From the NCBI RefSeq assembly GCF_004770615.1, contig NZ_RQER01000004.1, forward strand, positions 434,001-498,000: a stretch of 64,000 nucleotides of DNA, in the 5' to 3' direction. The DNA is from Leptospira langatensis. GTDB lineage: Bacteria; Spirochaetota; Leptospiria; Leptospirales; Leptospiraceae. The notes under the pieces are model-generated. The model saw only the letters and a program-made list of their open reading frames with translations, searched no databases and was not told the origin of the DNA. How positions within the stretch are numbered: the stretch's first letter is position 1; each line of letters starts with the position of its first letter. A program made the position numbers and the translations under genes. Below, piece after piece: positions 36,145-43,824 of the stretch.

Positions 36145-36807
36145 TCAGAGAGGACTTTCTTTTTTATCGTAAATGAGAAAGACTTCCTGCCCTTGGGATT
36201 CGCAGGAAGTAAGAGTCCAACTCTCTCGATCAAAATCAGAATATTCGAATACTCCGCCGGTGATCGACGGCAGATCCGATTTGCCGATCATAAAAGGAAC
36301 AAGAGTCAGATACAATCGATTCACCAAGTCTTTTCGAAAGAAGGAATCGTTCAACCTAGGCCCGCCTTCTAATAAGACCTTTTTGTATCCTCGAGAGGCA
36401 AGCTCACTCAAGACCTCTTCGGGCTCTAGGTCCTCTCCATGTAACGGAACTATCTCTGCGAGTTCGGAAAGATTGGCTCTTACTTCTTCTTGGTTCTTTG
36501 TTAAACAGAATAGGAGAGGTGGAACTTTAGAAAATTGGAATACTTTTCGATCTTCCGGAAGGGTTCCGCTCCGTACGAGAAGAATGGGCCTCGGCTCCTT
36601 CTCCGCTTCTACATAACGAAGATGAGTGACTGGGTCATCGTTCAGTAGGCTGTTCTTGCCCAGGATCAATGCATCCGCTTCCGAGCGGATCTCATCCATT
36701 CTTCGCTTATCATTTCGGGAAGAAAGGCCATACCATTTTCCATCCGGACGACAGACTTTTCCGTCCAGGGTCATGGCCATATTTACGAATAGGAAGGGGA
36801 AGGTCAT
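36145..36807 (-). CDS. RibD C-terminal-like (dihydrofolate reductase-fold) reductase
   Basis: 220 residues of the RibD_C/DHFR-like family: FLFVNMAMTLDGKV at the start is the NADPH/substrate strand, SEADALILGKNSLLNDDP is the family signature, and KKVLLEGGPRLNDSFFRKDLVNRLYLTLVP is the segment binding the cofactor phosphate. In riboflavin synthesis this domain reduces the ribosyl-amino-pyrimidine. The deaminase half of RibD is absent, so it is either a separate riboflavin reductase or another reductase of the same fold. It overlaps the ferredoxin-like gene by 4 bases (ATGA). Confidence 0.82.
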   Translation of the reverse strand: MTFPFLFVNMAMTLDGKVCRPDGKWYGLSSRNDKRRMDEIRSEADALILGKNSLLNDDPVTHLRYVEAEKEPRPILLVRSGTLPEDRKVFQFSKVPPLLFCLTKNQEEVRANLSELAEIVPLHGEDLEPEEVLSELASRGYKKVLLEGGPRLNDSFFRKDLVNRLYLTLVPFMIGKSDLPSITGGVFEYSDFDRESWTLTSCESQGQEVFLIYDKKESPL

Positions 36808-37031
36808 TGGGTCTTAGGAGCCAATGTGTCGGAAAGCAGTTTGATGACCCTGTTTCTGCAAGTGCCGCAGCCAGTGCAACAGTAGGTATCCCTCATTAAT
36901 TTTCCCAAGGTGTCGTTCCCTCTTTTGATGGAAGCGACAATCTCTTCTTCCGAGACTTGGTTACAAACGCAAACCTTTCTAGGTCGCATCAGTGCATTGA
37001 GGTCTATCTGACTGAAGTCTGAGGAGTTCAT
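36804..37031 (-). CDS. BFD-like [2Fe-2S]-binding protein
   Basis: 75 residues. Four Cys residues occur as CVC and, about 30 residues later, CCTGCGTC, the C-x-C...C-x2-C arrangement of bacterioferritin-associated ferredoxin (BFD) domains that hold a [2Fe-2S] cluster. BFD releases iron from bacterioferritin, and similar domains occur in nitrite reductases and other redox proteins, so the partner is not fixed. No bacterioferritin gene is nearby. The helix-turn-helix-like middle (VSEEEIVASIKRGNDTLGKLM) fits the family. First gene of the operon with the RibD-C-like reductase and the transglycosylase. Confidence 0.82.
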   Translation of the reverse strand: MNSSDFSQIDLNALMRPRKVCVCNQVSEEEIVASIKRGNDTLGKLMRDTYCCTGCGTCRNRVIKLLSDTLAPKTQ

Positions 37032-37220
37032 TAGCCTTCTATTTATTGGACGCCGATTCGAAAGTCTTCCCTAAAGCTAAAGATAAGAAGGAACGGATCA
37101 AGAGAATTTTTTTCCTATTTTAGGATCGGTCACTATTGCGGTCTAAAGGCATATTTCTCGTTGACAATCGGACTTTCAACCTCATCCTCATTCGGAAATT
37201 CCATATAGGGAAGCCTCAGA

Positions 37221-38573
37221 ATGCAAGTAACCAAACGCGCTCCATTGCGGGAAATTTTCGGATGGTGCATGTTCGATTTCGCCAACTCGAGTTACACTAC
37301 CGTAATCATAACCGTTATCTATTGCAGGGTTTTTGCCGAGGTTATCGTCCCAATTTCTTCCAATCCAGCGAATCCCTACGAGGACGGGAATTTCCTCTTT
37401 GGCCTCGCATTATGTATTTCTTATCTATTCGTGGTTTTGACCGGCCCTTTATTCGGGGCAATTTCCGATTTCTCAGCAAAGAAGAAGACTTTCTTATTCT
37501 GGAGCTATATTAGCTGCATTATCAGCACCGCCTCCCTATGGTTGGTCTCCAGCCCAGGTCTTTGGGAACTCGGTTTCGTTCTGATCATCATATCCAACTT
37601 CTTCTTTGCCTCCGGAGAGAACTTTGCCTCTTCCTTTTTGCCGCATTTGGGTCCCAAGGAGGAATTGGGCAAGATCTCCGGCTATGCTTGGGGGATCGGA
37701 TATATGGGAGGTCTTCTTTCCGTATTTATCGTCCAGACCTTTGTGGTACCGGCCATGGACGCAGCACATTATGAATCCTTAAGATATGTGGGACCTCTGA
37801 CCGCAGTTTTCTTTCTTTTAGGAGGGATCCCCACCTTTCTACTATTGAAAGAATACCAACCCATTTCCCAAAGACCGGATGAGAAAGGATATCTCTCTAT
37901 CGGTTTCAAACAACTTGTCTCCACCCTTCGCTCTGTGGGATATTTTAGGGACCTTGTGATCTATTTGATCTCTCTCTTCTTCTCTATGGCGGCTCTTGCC
38001 ATTGTGATCGCATTTGCTTTCTTGTATGGGAACCAAGAGATCAAGATCACTCCGGACCAGGAAAAGGCTCTCTTTATACTTCTTCAGTTCTTTGCGATGA
38101 TAGGAGCGATCTTTTTCGGAGTTGTTCAGGACAAGATAGGCGCCAAGAAAACGTTTAATATTACCTTAATATTCTGGATCTTCTGTTTGATCGGGATCTA
38201 TTTCGTGCGAGAAATCACTAGCTTCGTCAATGGCCTTGGCGCGGACATCTCCGTCCAATGGGTCTTCGTGATCTTAGGTACATTAGCCGGCTCAGGGGTA
38301 GGCTCCACTCAATCTGCGAGCAGAGCGATCGTTGGTATATTCGCTCCTGAATCCAAGTCCGGAGAATTCTTTGGGCTTTGGGGTCTCTCCGGAAAACTAG
38401 CCGCAGCCATCGGCGTATTTGCGATCGGTATCCTGCAAAAGATATTCGTCTTGAGAAATGCGTTCTTGGTCGTCGCTGTCTTCTTCTTTATTTCCCTTTT
38501 GATCAATTTCTTTGTGAATGAGAAGAGAGGAATAGAGAAAGCAAAAGAATGGGAAAAAAGTAACGGGCACTGA
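37221..38573 (+). CDS. UMF1-type MFS transporter
   Basis: 450 residues with about 12 membrane segments. The N-terminal WCMFDFANSSYTTVIITVIY is the hallmark of the UMF1 (Atg22-like) branch of the major facilitator superfamily, and FFGLWGLSGKLAAAIGV near the C-terminus is also typical. The second half contains GAIFFGVVQDKIGAKKTF, the loop motif between helices. Members may export amino acids or other small molecules; the substrate is unknown. AGGGAAG lies upstream of the ATG. The ~190 bases before it show only weak promoter-like sequence and are shared with the divergent BFD gene. Confidence 0.85.
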   Translation: MQVTKRAPLREIFGWCMFDFANSSYTTVIITVIYCRVFAEVIVPISSNPANPYEDGNFLFGLALCISYLFVVLTGPLFGAISDFSAKKKTFLFWSYISCIISTASLWLVSSPGLWELGFVLIIISNFFFASGENFASSFLPHLGPKEELGKISGYAWGIGYMGGLLSVFIVQTFVVPAMDAAHYESLRYVGPLTAVFFLLGGIPTFLLLKEYQPISQRPDEKGYLSIGFKQLVSTLRSVGYFRDLVIYLISLFFSMAALAIVIAFAFLYGNQEIKITPDQEKALFILLQFFAMIGAIFFGVVQDKIGAKKTFNITLIFWIFCLIGIYFVREITSFVNGLGADISVQWVFVILGTLAGSGVGSTQSASRAIVGIFAPESKSGEFFGLWGLSGKLAAAIGVFAIGILQKIFVLRNAFLVVAVFFFISLLINFFVNEKRGIEKAKEWEKSNGH

Positions 38574-38603
38574 TCTTATGTAGCCTAGTTGCAGCGCTTT
38601 TGC

Positions 38604-38631
38604 TTGAAAATCCCAAATAAGATACTATAAT
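38604..38631 (+). promoter_or_regulatory. Sigma-70-type promoter placed for a leaderless transcript
   Basis: -35 TTGAAA (38604-38609), 16-base spacer, perfect -10 TATAAT (38626-38631). The expected transcription start is 38638-38639, which coincides with the GTG start codon of the next gene. Confidence 0.65.
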
Positions 38632-38638
38632 CTGATCT

Positions 38639-38869
38639 GTGGCAGGTATAGAGTTACAGACAGAGGACGAGTTCGAATCCCATCAGAGCCAGCGTAAACT
38701 TGCGTTGGCAACCATGGACGAATTGACCCAGACCAAGCTGGACCTTTTGGACGCCGGCAAAGAAGTGCCTAAATTCCTAAACTACGCCATTTCTTATTTA
38801 AACCGCAAATATCTTACGGAAGAAAAAGTGATCAGTGATCTGATTGTCCGAAGAGATTCTTCCAACTAA
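38639..38869 (+). CDS. Small conserved-looking protein, 76 aa, probably leaderless GTG start
   Basis: The protein is acidic at the N-terminus and helical throughout (LALATMDELTQTKLDLLDAG, FLNYAISYLNRKYL). I do not recognise a family. Evidence for a real gene: codon use like its neighbours, a consensus promoter ending right at the start codon, and a perfect terminator 48 bases after the stop. No ribosome site is possible upstream of the GTG if transcription starts as predicted, so the mRNA would be leaderless. An internal ATG at residue 26 is an alternative but would lose much of the helix pattern. Confidence 0.68.
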   Translation: MAGIELQTEDEFESHQSQRKLALATMDELTQTKLDLLDAGKEVPKFLNYAISYLNRKYLTEEKVISDLIVRRDSSN

Positions 38870-38916
38870 CCCTAACTCTAAGAATTTTATTTCTAGCCTA
38901 CCAAATGACCGAATAA

Positions 38917-38952
38917 GGACTGATTCAGCCTCTGAATCAGTCTTTGGTTTTT
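38917..38952 (+). terminator. Intrinsic terminator after the 76-aa gene
   Basis: GACTGATTCAG (38918-38928) pairs perfectly with CTGAATCAGTC (38932-38942) around a 3-base loop, followed by TTTGGTTTTT. It lies just before the end of the convergent DUF3052-like gene. Confidence 0.85.
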
Positions 38953-38961
38953 ACGGAATGT

Positions 38962-39525
38962 TTATTTCTTCTTTTTGGGTTTTGCTTTTTTCTTGGGAGC
39001 CGCTTTCTTTTTAGGTGCGGCCTTTTTCTTAGGCGAGGTTTTCTTCTTTGCTGTCTTCTTTTTCGCTGTGGTTGTTCTTTGTCTGCCTTCTTCGCTCAAG
39101 GTAAGACTTGGATCTCTCTCCATATTCTTGATCAAAGAAGAATGTCGGAATCTAAGTGCGGACCAATCATCGTCGATAGAGATCAGTCTGACCCCTTCGA
39201 AGCTGATCTTTCCCAGCGGATCCCAACCGGCATCCCTATGGATGGATACATTATACTTTCTGGAAGTCTTTTTGGGATAGGCTAGCCACAAGAGCCCGTC
39301 TTCCATGAGGGAAGTGGGAACCATCGAAGCAATATTTCGGATCTCTACTTCGGTTTGAACAAAGGCAAGGATCAATCTGTATCTCTTTCCTGATCTCAGG
39401 GCTCGATCTACCGGTGCTCCCAAACTGGAAAGAGCGGGTTCGAACTCGTAGGGAGAGGATAAGACGCAAACGTCTCCTTCTCCTGGTTTGAACTGTAGTT
39501 TACCGAAAACCGAATGAAGAGCCAT
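38962..39525 (-). CDS. DUF3052-like protein with histone H1-like Lys/Ala tail
   Basis: 187 residues from ATG 39525. Residues 1-~135 resemble the 132-aa protein at 42746: both have a start KL-x-FK-G-x-V, a middle DGLLWLAYPK/KGMVWISWPK strand and an end ISIDDDWSALRFRH/CAIDETWSGLLFRR. This is the DUF3052 pattern. The last ~45 residues are nearly all Lys, Ala and Pro (AKKKTAKKKTSPKKK, repeated APKKKA units), like bacterial histone H1-like tails, suggesting DNA or RNA binding. A short hairpin, CCTTTTC/GAAAAGG, lies just upstream of the start. Function of the core domain is unknown. The frame is open to a TTG at 39549. Confidence 0.75.
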   Translation of the reverse strand: MALHSVFGKLQFKPGEGDVCVLSSPYEFEPALSSLGAPVDRALRSGKRYRLILAFVQTEVEIRNIASMVPTSLMEDGLLWLAYPKKTSRKYNVSIHRDAGWDPLGKISFEGVRLISIDDDWSALRFRHSSLIKNMERDPSLTLSEEGRQRTTTAKKKTAKKKTSPKKKAAPKKKAAPKKKAKPKKKK

Positions 39526-39861
39526 CGGTAAATAGAATCCTTTTCGCAAAGAAAAGGCAAGCCAGAAAAAGAAAGCCTAGATGCAGTTCATTCTTTTCGG
39601 ATACGTAAAACGAAAGAAATATTCCTTCTTCTTGTCGGGCCGAACCAAGTTAGCTGCAAGCGGAAGACTATTACAGATTTCTTAAAAGCGTTTAGTAATA
39701 ACGGTTGTTATGCTTTTACGGAAGACAGAGACAATTTGCCACAGATTTTCCTCTCTTTGATAAATATCAATTTCGAATGAAAATGACTTAAGAAACAGGC
39801 ACAAAAAAAGCGGGCCAAAGCCCGCCTTCTTCTTTTGATACGTTCGAGAAGATCCTCGTTC
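39526..39861. other. Intergenic region, 336 bases
   Basis: No gene is visible. It holds the upstream region of the DUF3052-like gene with a 7-bp hairpin at 39539-39557 and the terminator of the exported-protein gene at 39803-39829. The A/T-rich middle (~39640-39790) has no clear promoter pattern. Confidence 0.5.
39803..39829 (-). terminator. Intrinsic terminator after the 264-aa exported protein gene
   Basis: GCGGGC (39810-39815) pairs with GCCCGC (39820-39825) around CAAA; on the minus strand the stem is followed by a run of seven T. Confidence 0.85.
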
Positions 39862-40656
39862 TTACTGAAACTCCAGCATTTTAGAGATCAATCTCTTCTG
39901 GTTCAGCTCCAGATCTCTCAGTTTATGACGGACGTTCTTGTCCACTCTGCGCAAATATTTCTTATATGTTACAATAATCTGTTTTTGTTTATTATAAGGA
40001 AGTGGATTGGTCTCATCGTGTAATTTAGTCTCTACGCTGGGACCGATCGGTTGCATTGGAGTATCCGGCCAAATGAATTCAGTATCATAACTGGAATAGT
40101 ACTCCAGTTTGATCTCCTTGTTATTATTAGGAGTCCTTTTTCCTTCGCTGCTCAGTTGAGGTCCTTTCGGATCCGCATTGATCACCCTTCTCATCTCTCT
40201 TACGAAGATCTCTCCGTTTGAGTTGGTGCGTTTGAATTGCATGATGATCTTTTCGAGTTTCTCAGGGTTACTTCCCGGATAGATAAAGATACGCGCATTA
40301 TACAAATATGTTTTAGGAAAATCCCAGAACGATTCTCCGGATCCCATGTCCAGTTCCAGATACGGCTTGTTGTCCCTGTCCGTCTTCAAGAACTGAGGAA
40401 GCTCCTGAGGCTCATCCCCGATATAACGCAAAGCCTTTTTGGTGGTGTCCATCTGCAGGATCTTATTGATCTTATGGATATTCTCGGAAATGGAAGAATG
40501 AAGGTTATCGATCTCAATATCGGAAAACCCGGCCTTGCGGATGGCTTCTATCTGGCGTTCGATCTCTCTTTCTTCCATAGTAAGGATCTTAGGTGCCGCA
40601 TCGATCTGTACGAATACTAGCAAAAGAGAGATAAGAGCAAAGATAAGGGTTTTCAT
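39862..40656 (-). CDS. Exported hypothetical protein, 264 aa
   Basis: A signal peptide (LIFALISLLLVFVQIDAA) is followed by a helical region (ERQIEAIRKAGFSDIEIDNLHSS and ISENIHKINKILQ), a beta-rich middle (YLYNARIFIYPGSN, IIMQFKRTNSNGEIF) and a basic helical end (KKYLRRVDKNVRHKLRDLELNQKRLI). I do not recognise the family. Export signal, size and charge would fit a periplasmic envelope or flagellar-sheath component of leptospires, but that is speculation. GAAGG precedes the ATG at good spacing, and a strong terminator follows. The gene is divergent from the ATP-grasp-like gene. Confidence 0.72.
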   Translation of the reverse strand: MKTLIFALISLLLVFVQIDAAPKILTMEEREIERQIEAIRKAGFSDIEIDNLHSSISENIHKINKILQMDTTKKALRYIGDEPQELPQFLKTDRDNKPYLELDMGSGESFWDFPKTYLYNARIFIYPGSNPEKLEKIIMQFKRTNSNGEIFVREMRRVINADPKGPQLSSEGKRTPNNNKEIKLEYYSSYDTEFIWPDTPMQPIGPSVETKLHDETNPLPYNKQKQIIVTYKKYLRRVDKNVRHKLRDLELNQKRLISKMLEFQ

Positions 40657-40743
40657 GAGACTGCCTTCATTCTTAAATATCGAAAAGACTATACCCCATT
40701 CTTGATCCTAGAAAGGATTTTTTCCGATCTTCTGAATTGAATT

Positions 40744-41925
40744 ATGCCTCGAATCTTCCGTCCAAACGCTTACTTCGAAGAGGAAATCCGCTCCGGGAAA
40801 TTATTTCCCAAGCATTTGGAAAAAAGAAACTCCATGATCGAAGCTGCTCTTCTGGTCCTGGCCGGACTTAGACAAAATACGGAGATCATTCTAAGCCATT
40901 CTATTCCGGACAAAGAATGGATCTCTTTTTGGAAGAAGAAAGAAGTCCGGATCCAGAAGCCTCTTCTTCTTTCGGAGATCAGAGATCTGAAATTCCCAAG
41001 TTCGGAAGAAGTGATCTTAGAGGAATGGGGTCGTATCTCCGAATACAGAGCAAGTTATGGTCTGGAACTCGATCCTAAGAGATTGGACCAAGCCAGAAGA
41101 CTATCATCCAAATTAAGTCAGTCGGATTGGCATTCTAAATTAGAGCCTGAGTTTTTTTCCATTTCCATTCGCAATCGACTCGATTGGGAACAATTCCGGA
41201 AACAGGAAAAGGCTCGTTTCGATCCAAAGACCCGTTATGTTTTCAAGCCGGAGTGGAGCTTCGCGGGTGGGCATAAGATTGTTCCTTCTTCCCAAATCGA
41301 AGAAATGGCTGAGTCTCTTTTCATGAAGAAGGAACCCTTTCTTCTAGAAACCTGGGTGGAAAGGACCAAGGACTTCAGTTTATTATTTCGGGCCGAGGAG
41401 AGAAGGTTCGAATCGGAAGCCGGGACCATTCTTCTTTCGGATCCGAATGGAAAATACTCAGGAACTTGGATCGGAGAATCTCCGGAAATACAAGATTATC
41501 TTTCTGGAATGGAAGATATCCTTTTGCACTTACAGGATTTTGCCTCGGAGTACGAAGGATTTGGCTCCATCGATTCCTTCTTCTTCCAAAAGGAAGAAAA
41601 GAATATATTACGAAAAGTTTCCGAGGTCAATTTCAGATGGACCATGGGTCGATTGCTTTTGGAACTGAGGAAATCTTCTCCGAAAAAGAAAATGTCGGAC
41701 CTGCTACTCTTCTTCCCGCAAGTAAAACATTCCGATCCGTACGGTGAATTAGAGATTTGGGGGAAGGAAACTGGCTGGGAAATTCTTCCACTTTCTCCCT
41801 TTCACTCCAGATCGGGAGATCTTAGTCCCAAAAATCTGCTCTGGTTCAGGCTCCCTGAAAATCCAGGTGTGAGCCCTTGGGAAATGGCAAAAATGGCCTC
41901 GGATCAGGGCCTGGACCGTTTGTAG
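40744..41925 (+). CDS. ATP-grasp-like protein of unknown substrate
   Basis: 393 residues. The middle and C-terminal half follow an ATP-grasp plan: YVFKPEWSFAGGHKIV supplies a nucleotide-contacting Lys and a Gly-rich loop, FLLETWVERTKDFSLLF is the hinge/Glu strand, and VSEVNFRWTMGR resembles the metal-binding ExNxR segment. The N-terminal 110 residues are a pre-ATP-grasp-like alpha/beta domain. Such enzymes join a carboxylate to an amine or thiol, e.g. in amino-acid ligation or peptide tagging, but no partner gene is adjacent. The assignment rests on motif pattern only. No clear ribosome site precedes the ATG. Confidence 0.55.
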   Translation: MPRIFRPNAYFEEEIRSGKLFPKHLEKRNSMIEAALLVLAGLRQNTEIILSHSIPDKEWISFWKKKEVRIQKPLLLSEIRDLKFPSSEEVILEEWGRISEYRASYGLELDPKRLDQARRLSSKLSQSDWHSKLEPEFFSISIRNRLDWEQFRKQEKARFDPKTRYVFKPEWSFAGGHKIVPSSQIEEMAESLFMKKEPFLLETWVERTKDFSLLFRAEERRFESEAGTILLSDPNGKYSGTWIGESPEIQDYLSGMEDILLHLQDFASEYEGFGSIDSFFFQKEEKNILRKVSEVNFRWTMGRLLLELRKSSPKKKMSDLLLFFPQVKHSDPYGELEIWGKETGWEILPLSPFHSRSGDLSPKNLLWFRLPENPGVSPWEMAKMASDQGLDRL

Positions 41926-42022
41926 GCCTGAAATGTACTTGTGATTCTTTACCTGCCTCCGAGACTGGTTCCAATCCCTTCGGGGAACTTCGCCTTAGAT
42001 CTTTAGGCTCCCAGGAAAAGAG

Positions 42023-42601
42023 ATGGAACTGTTTCTCAACTACGCGCTGTATATTATTGTAAGTATCGGATTCCTTATTCCCTTCACAGGATTTGTAATC
42101 GGAGCCGGTGCGATCGTAAACGCTACTGTTGCCGGTGCGATCGTGAACTTCTTGGCTCAAATCGTGGAAGAGGACAAACTCAAGTCCTTCCTCGATAAAA
42201 ACAAAAGCACTCGTTTGGGTCAGGCTCTACAGAAAGCTGTGGATACTGGTAAAACCAAATTGCAACCTGCTCCTGCTAAACACGAAGAGCATGGACATGG
42301 TGGACATCATCTTATTTCCGTCCAAACCTACTCTCTGGTTTTCGCGGCTCTGATCGTAGGAACTGTGATCACCGTTTTAGTAGCGCAAGTCGACTTCGGA
42401 GCGATGAACACTGTGATCGCAATGTTAGTAGCGACCATCAAGGCTTCCTTGGTATTGGCCTTCTTCATGCACTTAAAATACGATAACGTAATGAACCGAG
42501 TGATCTTCGGGTCCGGGTTCCTCTTCTTACTTCTTTTATTCGGATTCTCCGTTGCGGACATCTTCACAAGAGCAAAGATCTTAGTAAGCTTCCCTTACTA
42601 A
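42023..42601 (+). CDS. Cytochrome c oxidase subunit IV-like membrane protein
   Basis: 192 residues. The C-terminal ~100 residues hold three membrane segments in the pattern of prokaryotic cytochrome oxidase subunit IV: VFAALIVGTVITVLVA, ATIKASLVLAFFMHLKYDN (the family hallmark) and VIFGSGFLFLLLLFGF. An additional N-terminal membrane segment with an alternating Gly/Ala pattern (GFVIGAGAIVNATVAGAIVN) and a His-rich loop (HEEHGHGGHH) are added. The other oxidase subunits are not in the window. AGGAAAAG precedes the ATG and a terminator follows, so it is transcribed alone. Confidence 0.72.
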   Translation: MELFLNYALYIIVSIGFLIPFTGFVIGAGAIVNATVAGAIVNFLAQIVEEDKLKSFLDKNKSTRLGQALQKAVDTGKTKLQPAPAKHEEHGHGGHHLISVQTYSLVFAALIVGTVITVLVAQVDFGAMNTVIAMLVATIKASLVLAFFMHLKYDNVMNRVIFGSGFLFLLLLFGFSVADIFTRAKILVSFPY

Positions 42602-42630
42602 GCCCACTTTCTAATCCTAGAAATGTAAAG

Positions 42631-42658
42631 AGAACCGGCAGAAATGCCGGTTTTTTTG
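42631..42658 (+). terminator. Intrinsic terminator after the oxidase subunit IV-like gene
   Basis: AACCGGCA, loop GAAA, TGCCGGTT followed by a T run: a classic short GC-rich hairpin with a stable GAAA tetraloop. Confidence 0.9.
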
Positions 42659-42745
42659 TAGCCTCAGATCCCTCGGCTCTTTTACTCTTGCTCCGTCGAT
42701 CGATTCCATATCGATACATTCTTTTGAAAGAAGAAGGAACAGTGA

Positions 42746-43144
42746 ATGGCTGGCTATTCCGGTACACCCTTAGTAAAGAAGTTAGGATTCAAGGAAGGTC
42801 AAGTTGCGATCTTGCTCCAAGAACCTAAAGAGTTCAGAGGACTATTAGAGGATCTTCCTGAAAATATCATCTTTAAGAAGAAACTAAGCGGAGATTTCGA
42901 TTATATCCATTACTTCTGCAAGGCCAAGTTGGAGCTAGCGGATTCCTTTCCTAAATTTCCGGATCATCTGGCGGACAAGGGCATGGTTTGGATCTCCTGG
43001 CCTAAGATGTCCTCGGGAGTTAAAACAGATCTAAAGGAAGATATGGTCCGAGAGATCGGCTTAAAAACCGGTTTGGTGGATGTAAAGGTTTGTGCCATTG
43101 ATGAGACCTGGTCCGGTCTTCTTTTTAGAAGAAGAGTGAAATAA
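42746..43144 (+). CDS. DUF3052-like protein
   Basis: 132 residues of an alpha/beta fold: KEGQVAILLQEPKEF, FDYIHYFCKAKLELADSFPKF, KGMVWISWPKMSSGVKTDL, VCAIDETWSGLLFRR. These blocks match DUF3052-type proteins and, more weakly, the larger protein at 38962. A tight pair of hydrophobic strands and the C-terminal W-S-G-L-x-F-R-R motif are the shared core. No function is known to me. AAGGAACAG precedes the ATG. Followed by the exported gene at 43179 with a 34-base gap, so possibly one transcript. Confidence 0.75.
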   Translation: MAGYSGTPLVKKLGFKEGQVAILLQEPKEFRGLLEDLPENIIFKKKLSGDFDYIHYFCKAKLELADSFPKFPDHLADKGMVWISWPKMSSGVKTDLKEDMVREIGLKTGLVDVKVCAIDETWSGLLFRRRVK

Positions 43145-43178
43145 GGGCCCAATTAGGATCGAGCTACCCAGATTGATT

Positions 43179-43820
43179 ATGAAATTCTTATATATCTTGA
43201 TCCGATCCTTCTCGATCTACCTTTTCGCGTTTTTCTTTTTTACGGCCCATTGTATAGAAAAGGTCCCGGAGGTAAGTAAGACAGTAGAGATCCCAGAGTT
43301 GGGATTGATATTAAATTACGAAGGTTGGCTCTACGAGGAATTCGATCCGAATGCGGACCCCAAGAATTATAGCCAATCCAAAACCAAGAAACCGATCAAG
43401 AACGATCAACCTGTCAAGGTAATGTTCTATCTATTTGATTCCGATAAGGAGAAGGGTTCGGAGATCCGTACAAATATCAATTTTATCTCCGAGGCAATTC
43501 CTTCTAAATATTCCAAAGCAACCTTAGAAGATTATGTGGCTTCCATCGGCGCATTGTACTCGAATATGTATAAAGACTATGAGGTACTTTCCGTCCCACA
43601 AAGATGCGCGTTCGGTAAGAACAAATGCATGTTCGTAGAAGCAAAATTTAAGCTAACGAATTCCGATAAAAGCAAAGAGGTCCATACCTTTCAATGGATC
43701 TTCTTAAAAGAGAGTTCCTTTTATATCTTTACCGGAACGGTTCCAGAAAATGAACTCGGCACCAAAGGAAAGAAGATCATAGGGACCATCCAAACCCTTT
43801 CCGAATCCAAGACCAATTGA
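43179..43820 (+). CDS. Exported hypothetical protein, 213 aa
   Basis: A hydrophobic N-terminus (FLYILIRSFSIYLFAFFFF) ends TAHCIE; the Cys could be a lipidation site but the residues before it are a poor lipobox, so the protein may simply be exported or membrane-anchored. The mature part is a beta-rich domain of about 180 residues (LGLILNYEGWLYEEFD, VKVMFYLFDSD, IRTNINFISEAIP, HTFQWIFLKESSFYIFTGTV), similar in outline to PsbP- or DcrB-like folds, which I infer only from the strand pattern. The ATG at 43179 is chosen; TTG 43173 is possible. It converges with the hemerythrin gene. Confidence 0.65.
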   Translation: MKFLYILIRSFSIYLFAFFFFTAHCIEKVPEVSKTVEIPELGLILNYEGWLYEEFDPNADPKNYSQSKTKKPIKNDQPVKVMFYLFDSDKEKGSEIRTNINFISEAIPSKYSKATLEDYVASIGALYSNMYKDYEVLSVPQRCAFGKNKCMFVEAKFKLTNSDKSKEVHTFQWIFLKESSFYIFTGTVPENELGTKGKKIIGTIQTLSESKTN

Positions 43821-43824
43821 TCTT

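Noticed and set aside
37136..37513. 125-residue frame overlapping the MFS gene start
   Set aside because: It overlaps the clear UMF1 transporter in another frame and has low-quality composition.
38944..39285. Phe/Gly/Leu-rich plus-strand frame
   Set aside because: Antisense shadow of the histone-like Lys tail.
39539..39557. Hairpin that could hide the ribosome site of the DUF3052-like gene
   Set aside because: CCTTTTC/GAAAAGG is only 7 bp and the true start is uncertain, so regulation by it is not supported.
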